Below, in pieces: positions 1-7,394 of a stretch of 64,000 nucleotides of DNA (positions are counted from its first letter, which is position 1; the number at the start of each line of letters is the position of its first letter). A model generated the notes under the pieces. That model ran no database searches, was not told the DNA's origin, and saw only the letters and a program-made list of their open reading frames with translations. The stretch comes from Rutpela maculata (lineage: Eukaryota; Arthropoda; Insecta; Coleoptera; Cerambycidae). The stretch spans positions 183,024,301 to 183,088,300 of the forward strand of contig OW386285.2 of assembly GCA_936432065.2 (NCBI GenBank), read 5' to 3'. A program made the position numbers and the translations under genes.

Positions 1-150
1 GGGGGCCAGACATTCAGCACCGCCTCGGACGTTCTCAATTTACGTTTCCGTTGGGGGCCAGAAATTCAGCACCGCTTCGAGCGCTCTCAATCCACGTTTC
101 CGTTGGGGGCCAGAAATCCAGCGCCGCCTCGGACAATTTCAAACAAATTT
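1..150. repeat. three tandem units of about 52 bp
   Basis: Units start at 1, 53 and 105, each opening with GGGGGCCAGA and carrying a TTCAGC/TCCAGC, CGCC and CTCAA core. The third unit loses similarity after about 140. They lie at the far end of the putative minus-strand LTR and may belong to it. Read on the minus strand they contain TGGCCCCCAACGG, which loosely resembles a tRNA primer site, but three copies argue against a simple reading of that kind. Confidence 0.7.
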
Positions 151-957
151 CATGTCAACTACGCTTCGTTGTTTATGAGTACAAGCACTCATATGCATCA
201 GGACTAGTCTCCCAACGTCAATTCCGCGGGGTGCGAGAGAATTAATTTTCCTCGCAGCCACAAAGACAATCTTCGACGTACTTTCGAATTTTATCAGAGA
301 CAAATTTCGTGGTACTTTCGATTTCCCCAAAGACAATTTTCAGCGGACTTTCGAAAAACTTCGTGTCACTTTCGAATTCTTCTCGGCTTCAATTTCCAAG
401 TGCGGGCCGCGTTTCACCATGTCGCGCGCCAGCAGCAGCACGGACACCGCCCCCATTCATCTAAGAAGAGATTGGCAAAATCTACAGGAAGACCCGGCCC
501 TTCGATTCTTTTTTCGCGACTTGACACCCAGCCCTCAAACCACTGTAGTGACGAGCCCACTCAGGAGGCAAAACTCTCCACCAACACACTCCGGACACAA
601 CGTCCAGGACAGGGAACCAGAAGCACGCGTCGGGCGATCTGGGAGGCATGGAAGCCTGACCCACACGGCGAGGCCAGCTCTCTCTCGCCATAGTGCACAA
701 GGAAGCACAGGCCAGAGCCAAGCTGGAGAAATGCAGATGCCGCAAGGTGTAAGCTTCGGGAAGGGGCGTGAAACGGCATTCTCTTCGAGCCACAGCGACG
801 CGCCGCTCCAAGAAGTTCACAGCCAGGTGCGTCGGGACGTCAGGGGCGCAGGATTGCGAAGGCTCACCCCGGCGCTCTCACCATCAAATCAAAACAACCC
901 CCCTACGTTTTCCCCCCGCCGAAGACAATATCCAGTATAAATATGTGTTGGTCGGAC

Positions 958-967
958 GGAGGTTTAA
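958..967 (+). other. uninterrupted GGAGGTTTAA target word in the LTR
   Basis: GGAGGTTTAA followed by ATGGTCAG is intact here. The same word follows the 3' end of jockey copies 3 and 5, and its last six bases GTTTAA follow copies 1 and 4. This LTR therefore serves as the empty site for the insertion that placed the array in the paralogous LTR piece at 25720. Confidence 0.7.
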
Positions 968-1139
968 ATGGTCAGAAGTTGTTGCAGCGAAAGGATCTCT
1001 AAAACTTTAAAAATTTGTAAAATGTAAAGTAATGTTTTTTATGAAATGAATCTTGTACAGAGCGACAGAATGAATGAATTAATGATTTTCAAAAATGATT
1101 TTACCCGGTTTTAAATCGTAATAAAAAGGCACTTTGACA

Positions 1140-1153
1140 CTCCCCCCATTCGC
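1140..1153 (-). other. polypurine tract beside the LTR
   Basis: The minus strand reads GCGAATGGGGGGAG immediately before the TGTCAAAG LTR start. This is the expected plus-strand primer position of an LTR retrotransposon read on the minus strand. The other LTR piece at 25901 lacks it and abuts transposon coding sequence instead, which suggests that piece is the 5' LTR of the same or a sister insertion. Confidence 0.55.
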
Positions 1154-2460
1154 GAAGGCAAATTTTTACGAAAGGTGTTTGAAAAGCCTAAAATGCACAA
1201 TACTAAAACTTAAGATATTTACAAAGTATGAAGAAATTGATTACAATTTTATACAATGTTAAGATTAAAATATTAACAAGATATTAATGCAGAAAAAAAG
1301 ATACATGAGTTATAGATGTGTTAAGTGTCTTCCTCTTCTTCTGGACAGGGTACGTCAGTCTCTCCATGTGTTGGCTGTCTGGGTTGCGAAGTGTAGGTTA
1401 AAATGCCTCTTGATGTTCAGGTCTGGGGTTCGTTGGTTTCGTCGTGAGTCTGCTCGTCCCTCGTTGTCCTCGTAGAATTTAGTCCATTCTTGAAGTTGTT
1501 TCTTGGATAATGGAAAACGACTGAAGTGTTGTTGAGCGAAAATTGATATGACTTTTTCATGAGCCATAAAGAAAGTAAGGAGATGAGAAGTGTGCTGTTG
1601 ACAAAAGAATTTCTAGGTTGGACGTCATGGTTGGTTGATAAGAGGCGTTGAGGCCGAATGATGAAGGTCGATGTTTGGTGTAAATAATTTGTTAATAAGT
1701 TAAGAGGATCTATGACTCGCCCTTGAGCCATAGCGTTGCGCTAAGGCAAGAAGGTCAGATTAAGAAGGGGCGCTGAGGCCAAAAAAAAAAAAATGTTATT
1801 GTTGAGGAATGCGCTAAGGCAAATGAAAGTTTGTCGATATCGAGAAAATGTTCTATGACTCGCTCATGAGCCATAGTAGAAAAGATGTCGTAATTGGAAT
1901 GCGCTAAGGCAAAAAGTCGTTATCTGGATCGATGAAAGGCTCTGGGGCCTTATAATGATTGACGAAGGCGCTGGGGCCGAATGATGAATGAACAAAGGTG
2001 CTGGGGCAGAATGATGATTGAACAAAGGCGCTGGGGCCGAATGATGATTGAACGATTTGTCGATTTCTGGTTTAGAGGTTCGTCGAAATTGAGATGTTTT
2101 ATGACTCGCCCATGAGCCATAGTAGAAAAATGTCATATTCGGGATGCATTAGGCAGAAAAATTTCGTGTGTTTGTAGATGCGCTAAAGCAAAGGATGTTT
2201 TGTCAGGTTCGAAGAAAGATACGTTGATCTCACTGGGACAGTAGCGACTTGAAGCAGGTGATCCTTCTTGAAGATCCGAGACAAGCGGAAATGACATCAA
2301 CAGGAAGGTTGAGACTTCCATTTGAAATATGGGATTTGTTGGTTTTCGGTTCCAGGAAGTAGCCTTGATAACCGCGGTTTCCACTCTGAAATATACTCCC
2401 TTGTATATTCGAGTATGACATCTCCCAGGGATTCCATAGTCTGTCCTCTATCTGTCATGT
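1154..2460 (-). mobile_element. degenerate 3' internal region of the LTR element, no recognisable gene
   Basis: This 1.3 kb stretch adjoins the polypurine tract. Only short minus-strand frames exist (1355-1567, 1417-1731, 2133-2384) and none shows a gag, protease, RT or integrase motif. A 23-bp word beginning TATGACTCGC and ending GAGCCATAG recurs at 1711, 1854 and 2100, next to GCGCTAAGGCAA words. The right edge is where jockey copy 1 begins. Assignment to the LTR element rests on position only. Confidence 0.35.
1936..2053. repeat. short tandem repeat, about 30-bp period
   Basis: Four units share a CTGGGGC core at 1942, 1971, 2001 and 2031, followed by GAATGATGATTGAAC or close variants. It is nested among the dispersed GAGCCATAG words of the same region. 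Confidence 0.75.
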
Positions 2461-2476
2461 TCAGATAGCCAGGACA

Positions 2477-2495
2477 ATACTGTGGAGGACAGTAT
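2477..2495 (+). promoter_or_regulatory. stem-loop overlapping the ORF1 start codon
   Basis: ATACTGT-GGAGG-ACAGTAT folds into a 7-bp stem whose 3' arm runs into the ORF1 ATG at 2494. The same structure occurs at the ORF1 start of all five copies although the flanking 5' UTRs differ. Copy 2 carries GGAGGG in the loop and an extra closing C-G pair. Confidence 0.5.
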
Positions 2496-3741
2496 GCCCG
2501 ACCGAGGAGACGACGGTACCTCTCAAAGAGGGACCCCTACTATCAGGCCCATGGAGCAGGAGGACCACAGGGACGAGCTAATCCGAACGCTCTCCGCCGA
2601 GAATAATGCGCTAAAAGCGCAGCTCGCAGAGATGAACCAGAGGATGGCTCAACTCAGAGCAGATGTGGCCAAGCAGCTGGAGGCCCAAAGGACCCAGCAT
2701 GCAGAGCTCCTGGCAGCCATAAGAGCCGAGAGGACCCCCCAGCCCCAAGCTCAGGCCCAAGCCCAGGCCCAACCCCAGGCCCAGGCCCAACCCCAGGTCC
2801 AGCTCTTGGCCCCCGTGGTGCAACCCGCACCAAAGGAGGCCCCAAAGAGGAAAGCCGACACTGAGGACAGTGATGGCGAATTCACCCTTGTCACCAGGAC
2901 AAGGGCGAAAAAGACGGCCCAGCCTGAAAACCAGGTGCAACCCAGCACCAGCACGGATGTACCAACTTCCCGCCAAGCTGTCCGAGAGGCCTCCGATCAA
3001 CAACTCCCCAGGGAAAAGGCCCCCAAGATCCCACCCGTGATCTTGAGGAACAAAGAAACCTGGTCAGCGGTAAAACAGAGGATGGACGAAACTCGAATCA
3101 AATTCGAGAAGGCCCGAGTAGTCGCCGACGGCATCGCCATCGAGACCAGCACCCCCGATGACTACCGCGAGCTCACCAGGATGCTGGCCAATGAAAGCAG
3201 GGAGTACCACACATACGCCCTGCCAGAGGAAAGACTGCTAAGAGTAGTCATACGGGGCATCCCAAGTGGTGTAACCTGCGACGAAGTCAAGGAGGACCTG
3301 ATGGGAAAAGGTTTTTCACCAGCCTCCGTACACCGCATGACATCTAGACGGACCAAACAGGAGATTCCTCTCATGCTGGTCCAGGTCCCCCTCAGCGAGG
3401 AGAGGATCCTAGATGTAAACCGTTGCTGTTCCCTAGTGGTGAGGACGGAAAGACAGCGAGCTGCCTCAGCCGTCGCACAGTGCCACCGATGCCAACGCTT
3501 CGGCCATGCACAAGGTCGGTGCAACGCACAGGCCAAGTGCGTGAAGTGCGGTGAGCCACACCACTCTGGGGAATGCCGCAAGCCCCGAGATGTACCTGCC
3601 AAGTGTGCCAACTGCCAGGGGGCACACCCAGCCAGTTACAGGGGATGCCCGAAATTCCCAAAGCACTGCGGTGCTGGCACAAATGCAACAAATGTGCTCA
3701 GCAATGAGCGCATTTTTTGCACAAATGCCAAAATTCACTAA
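2494..3741 (+). pseudogene. ORF1 (gag-like RNA-binding protein), copy 1, C-terminus altered
   Basis: The frame reads from ATG 2494 through a coiled-coil with heptads (about residues 25-75), a Gln/Ala/Pro-rich repeat, a PRE_C2HC region (HTYALPEERLLRVVIRG) and three zinc knuckles (CHRC, CVKC, CANC), the standard ORF1 order in the jockey clade. Such proteins bind element RNA as ribonucleoprotein. Relative to copy 3, a segment of roughly 150 bp after the third knuckle (near 3660) is missing. This shifts the frame, so the product ends in an unrelated tail at 3741 instead of at the TAATG junction at 3746. The zinc knuckles are intact, so partial function is possible. GTG at 2482 is in frame upstream, but ATG 2494 is the likely start. 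Confidence 0.85.
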
Positions 3742-3747
3742 CATATA

Positions 3748-6462
3748 ATGTTTTTACAGGTCAAACCAGGCTTCCTGCAGATCGCCTCATGGAATGTTAA
3801 CGGACTGCGAGAGAGAAAACTCGAGGTAGAGGAACTCCTCGCCAGGGGTGACATAGACATCATGGCACTGCAGGAAACGAAGCTGCGACCAGACCAGGCT
3901 ATCAACTTCCCAGGCTACCACGTATACAGGAAGGACTGGACCGGGCCATACAGACGAGTGATGAGAGGAGTAGCCCTGCTAGTGAAGACGAGCATCGCAC
4001 ACCACCCGATCCTACTCCCAGAGACGGAGAACCTGCAGGCCACAGCCATAGTAGTGTCCACGGCACGAAATGGCGACATCAGAGTGGTCTCCTGCTACCA
4101 GCCACCCAACAACATGCTGCTAGACGCAGACCTGGACTCGGTTCTTCCCCCAGGGACCCAGACGGTTGCCATCGGCGACTTCAACGCCAAGTCCCCGGAA
4201 TGGCACAGTAGGATCACAAACACTCGAGGACGAGAGCTACTGCGATTCCTGGGACGACACGATGGCAACCTGCTGGTCCTTGGCCCGGAGGGACCGACCC
4301 ATGACAATGGTGTTGGTAGGCCGGATGTCCTGGACATTGCGATGCTGAAGGAGATGCCCCTCGAAGCCGAAATCACCGCCATGATGGATGGTTCCACCGA
4401 TCACAGCCCCATTCTCCTAGAACTAGGAGAAAAGGACGGTGAGAACACGACAACTTTCATCAAAAGGAGGACGGACTGGGAAGTGTTCCGTGCAGAGCTG
4501 CAGAGGAACATCGCACACATTCCCAGACTCGAAACCGAGGCAGACGTGGAGAGGGCCATCACCTCCCTGGAGGACCAGATCCAGGCGGCACTAAGGGTAA
4601 GTACCACCGAGACGGAAACAAGGCGAGCACCAGCTCCCCTGGCTAACCTCCCAGAGGAAACCAGGCAGCTGATAAGGGACAGGCGAAGTGCCAAGAGACG
4701 TGCCCAGAGAACCCGACTCCCGGAGGACAGGAGACACTACAACACCCTGAGCCGGAGAGTCAAGGCCGCCCTTCAGGAACACAGACAAGAAGGGTGGCAA
4801 CGCCACCTGGAATCCCTGGACACACAGGACAGGAGCATCTGGACCACCCAACGGGCCCTGCGAAACCGGCGGACTCCCATGCCCCCGATCCACGGAGAGA
4901 ATGGTGTTGTCTACACTCGCCAGGAAAAAGCCGAGGCTTTTGCCGACAGCTTGGAACTGCAGTGTAGGGAAAACCAACTCGATGATGAGGACGAGGACTG
5001 GGAGGACGACGTGAGACGCAGGGTACGCAGGATGAACCGTCTGCCAGATGAAGACCACATCCCCCCGACCACCCCAGAGGAGGTCAAGGAGATCCTAAGG
5101 AGTCTAAAACCCAGGAAAGCTCCAGGATGTGATGGCATTGGGAACATCGCCCTCAAGAAGCTGCCCCGGAAAGGAGTAGCGGCGATGGTCAACATCATCA
5201 ACGCAATGTTGAGGTTGAGACACTTCCCATCCAGGTGGAAAAAGGCCGACGTCATAGTCATCCCAAAGCCAGGTAAGAACCTAACGTTTCCTTCCTCTTA
5301 CAGGCCCATCAGTCTACTCCCAGCGATGAGTAAGGTAGCCGAACGAGTTATACTCAAGAGGATAGCCGAGAAGACAGAAGAGCTGGAAGTCCTCCCAGAC
5401 GAGCAGTTCGCCTTCAGGACAGGGCACTCCACCGAACTCCAAGTGCTCCGCCTCACCGAGGAGGTCACGAAGGGGTTCAACCAAAGACAGGTCACGGCAG
5501 CGCTGTTCCTGGACGTTGCCAAAGCCTTCGACAGGGTCTGGCACGACGGTCTCCTAGCCAAAATGATGAGTATGGGTTACCCCATTGCACTCGTCAAGCT
5601 AGTGAGATCGTACCTCCACAGAAGACAGATGAGGGTGAAGATCGTGGACAAGGTGTCCACGTACAGAACAATGGAGGCAGGAGTCCCCCAAGGCTCAGTG
5701 CTGTCCCCCCACTTGTTCTCCATCTTCACATCCGATCTACCCCGGACGGAGAGGACCTCCATGGCCCTCTACGCCGATGACACAGCCCTGACTGCCAGAT
5801 CCTGGAGTGCCAGGCTAGCCACCAGAAACCTCCAGGAGGCGGCCACCCTCCTAGAGGACTGGTGCAACAGATGGAAGGTAGCCGTCAACGCCGAGAAGAG
5901 CAAGGCGGTACTCTTCAAGAAGGTAAGAAAACAAAACCCCACAGGTCACGTTTCCATGTTTGGTGAGGACATCCAATGGCACGACTCCGCCAACTACCTT
6001 GGCGTGGTCATGGACAAAGGCCTAACATGGAGACTGAACACGGAGGCCATCGTCAAGAAGGCCAGGAGGACGAGAGCCCTAATCTACCCGATGACGGGTA
6101 GACAGAGCAGACTCAACCTGAGGAACAAGCTCACGCTTATCAGGTCCCTCATCCGGCCTCAGCTGACGTATGCTTCGGTAGCTTGGGGCTACCAAGCAAA
6201 GAGCTACCTCCATCAGATCCAGAGAGTGGAGAACGTCGCCCTCAGAACGGCAGTCGATGCACCCTGGTTCATCCGCAACGAGGACATCTACAGGGACCTG
6301 GAATACACCCCGGTCACTGAGATCATCAAGCAGAGAGCCAGAAAGATGTACGCCCTTGCCGAGGAGCATGGGAACCCACTAGTCAGGGAGGCAACTGACT
6401 ATGACCCAGCTGATGCTCCGAGGCACAAGCGGCCGAAGGTGCAGCTCCTGGATAACGGGTGA
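3748..6462 (+). CDS. ORF2 endonuclease / reverse transcriptase, copy 1
   Basis: This 904-aa product makes the first-strand nick and primes reverse transcription of element RNA at the target. The N-terminal endonuclease/exonuclease/phosphatase domain (about 1-225) shows SWNVNGL, QETKL, GDFNAK and STDHSP. The reverse transcriptase (about 480-740) shows FLDVAKAFDRVW near 588, GVPQGSVLSP, and the catalytic YADD at 675-678. The C-terminal 160 residues are basic and lack an obvious RNase H domain or zinc knuckle. The ATG overlaps the stop of the original ORF1 frame (TAATG, 3746-3750), which suggests termination-reinitiation. No internal stop or frameshift is visible, so the protein may be functional even though its partner ORF1 is damaged. 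Confidence 0.93.
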   Translation: MFLQVKPGFLQIASWNVNGLRERKLEVEELLARGDIDIMALQETKLRPDQAINFPGYHVYRKDWTGPYRRVMRGVALLVKTSIAHHPILLPETENLQATAIVVSTARNGDIRVVSCYQPPNNMLLDADLDSVLPPGTQTVAIGDFNAKSPEWHSRITNTRGRELLRFLGRHDGNLLVLGPEGPTHDNGVGRPDVLDIAMLKEMPLEAEITAMMDGSTDHSPILLELGEKDGENTTTFIKRRTDWEVFRAELQRNIAHIPRLETEADVERAITSLEDQIQAALRVSTTETETRRAPAPLANLPEETRQLIRDRRSAKRRAQRTRLPEDRRHYNTLSRRVKAALQEHRQEGWQRHLESLDTQDRSIWTTQRALRNRRTPMPPIHGENGVVYTRQEKAEAFADSLELQCRENQLDDEDEDWEDDVRRRVRRMNRLPDEDHIPPTTPEEVKEILRSLKPRKAPGCDGIGNIALKKLPRKGVAAMVNIINAMLRLRHFPSRWKKADVIVIPKPGKNLTFPSSYRPISLLPAMSKVAERVILKRIAEKTEELEVLPDEQFAFRTGHSTELQVLRLTEEVTKGFNQRQVTAALFLDVAKAFDRVWHDGLLAKMMSMGYPIALVKLVRSYLHRRQMRVKIVDKVSTYRTMEAGVPQGSVLSPHLFSIFTSDLPRTERTSMALYADDTALTARSWSARLATRNLQEAATLLEDWCNRWKVAVNAEKSKAVLFKKVRKQNPTGHVSMFGEDIQWHDSANYLGVVMDKGLTWRLNTEAIVKKARRTRALIYPMTGRQSRLNLRNKLTLIRSLIRPQLTYASVAWGYQAKSYLHQIQRVENVALRTAVDAPWFIRNEDIYRDLEYTPVTEIIKQRARKMYALAEEHGNPLVREATDYDPADAPRHKRPKVQLLDNG

Positions 6463-7035
6463 GTATGAGAAGCATACCACCGTCCGACGATCCACCCCCA
6501 CGGAAGAGACATGACGATCACCCAACCACCCACCCAAGACCCTGCGGGTACCGGACAAACAACCGTCCAGTACCTGTAGTCCCCCTAGCTCCGGGCAGAC
6601 CAAAAATGCTACCAAAGCAGTTAGGTCTGCCCTTCCTCGAGCTACACAGCTCATCCTTACCCTACCGATGATCCGGACGACAGGATGCCTCTTGGCATCT
6701 TGTGTACCGGCAGTCACTCCCGCCACAAACCCAAAAACACCCAACAGACCGATGACTACCCCCCGGGGGGCAAACAAGCTGGCGAAGAAAAGAAGACGAA
6801 GACAGAAGAACGCCAGAAGAGGCCTTAGCCAGCAAGGTCCAACGAGCCAGGACCCAGGGAGGTGGGCCGAAATCGTCTGCACCGCTCACATTTGTGAGTG
6901 GGGCCGACGTAAAGTAAGCTCGCCCGCCCTGCACGAGGCTGGTCCCCGGTCTACAGCGATGTATTGGGGTAAAGGGCAATAGTCCTGCCCGGCCCCAGTC
7001 ATCCGAGACCGACATCTTTAGCCAAGAATATTGGC
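6463..7035 (+). other. 3' UTR of copy 1, structured
   Basis: About 573 nt, nearly identical in all five copies. Directly after the stop comes the inverted repeat GTATGAGAAGCATAC. Later come CTCACATTTGTGAG, a G/C-rich stem GGGG..GGGCA..TGCCC..CCCC, and the terminal GCCAAGAATATTGGC. There is no AATAAA and no poly(A). An open frame from MTTPRGANK to the stop at about 6982 contains the basic run KKRRRRQKNARR and is present in every copy. Confidence 0.75.
7021..7035 (+). other. 3'-terminal stem-loop of the jockey elements
   Basis: GCCAA-GAATA-TTGGC is a perfect 5-bp stem at the extreme 3' end. It is repeated at 10510-10524, 15487-15501, 20563-20577 and 25705-25719, always as the last shared bases before the junction. 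By analogy with other non-LTR elements it may be the end recognised by the reverse transcriptase; that role is inferred. Confidence 0.6.
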
Positions 7036-7195
7036 GTTTAAGCAGCAGTCGAAGCGAGCACCGAAGCGAGCAGACCACCTAGTGAGTAGTGCAGTTTCCC
7101 AGTGCAGTCAGTGAACAACGAAGTGGCAGCCCCACAGTGAGTGCGAATTGTAACGTGTGCAAGCGTTACAATAGGAGAGTAGAGAAGAGGAGAAA

Positions 7196-7257
7196 CACTA
7201 GTTGTCTTTATCAAGACACTAGTGTAAAAAGATAAATAAAGTCCCCCGCCTGGGGAC
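7196..7257 (+). promoter_or_regulatory. two conserved 5' UTR hairpins (copy 2)
   Basis: Hairpin A (7196-7224) pairs CACTAGTTGTCTT with AAGACACTAGTG across a short loop, with one bulged T. Hairpin B (7241-7257) is GTCCCC-CGCCT-GGGGAC. Between them lies GATAAATAAA. Copies 3, 4 and 5 keep both hairpins with different but still pairing bases. A further small stem, GTAACG..CGTTAC, lies at 7150-7169. Confidence 0.6.
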
Positions 7258-7394
7258 ACTTTGTTTTTACCTTTTTCCCCATCCCAACCATTTCTACTAA
7301 TCAAAATTTCTCTTTCAGGACTAATATTAACCTAGTGCCAGTTATTAATTCACTTTCTTTTTCAGACAACCAGACGCATACTGTGGAGGGCAGT

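Larger units (their letters stand above)
1..1139 (-). mobile_element. LTR of an unclassified LTR retrotransposon (minus strand), outer end undefined
   Basis: On the minus strand the block begins TGTCAAAGTGCC at 1139, directly after a G-rich polypurine tract, as a 3' LTR should. Positions 958-1139 recur nearly identically (about 2 differences) at 25720-25901, where the block again begins with the same TGTCAAAG boundary, so the edge is real. A TATA-like word (TATTTATA on the minus strand, about 936-943) lies roughly 200 bp inside, and AATAAA on the plus strand lies near 1122. The far end is not identified and may lie beyond position 1. The superfamily cannot be assigned because no pol sequence is visible. 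Open frames on both strands between 400 and 1000 have no recognisable domain. Confidence 0.55.
2461..7035 (+). mobile_element. jockey-clade non-LTR retrotransposon, copy 1 (5'-truncated)
   Basis: Homology to copy 3 starts at TTCAGATAGCC, so nearly all of the 5' UTR is missing. ORF1 is broken, ORF2 is open, and the 3' UTR (6463-7035) is complete, ending in the stem-loop GCCAAGAATATTGGC. No poly(A) follows; GTTTAA and the 5' UTR of copy 2 come next. ORF1 is close to identical to that of copy 3, so these two form one subfamily although copy 2 lies between them. Confidence 0.9.

Noticed and set aside
419..940. 173-aa plus-strand open frame in the LTR
   Set aside because: GC-rich region with overlapping frames on both strands, no domain, and the better supported feature is a minus-strand LTR.
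2611..3003. Antisense Gly/Leu-rich frames opposite ORF1 (also in copies 2-5)
   Set aside because: They mirror the Gln/Ala/Pro-rich coding repeat, have no independent motif, and shift between copies.
5273..5303. Apparent intron GTAAGAAC..TTACAG in the reverse transcriptase region
   Set aside because: Only 31 nt, reads through in frame, and encodes a conserved RT segment (PSSYRPISLLP follows). It is present in all copies as coding sequence.
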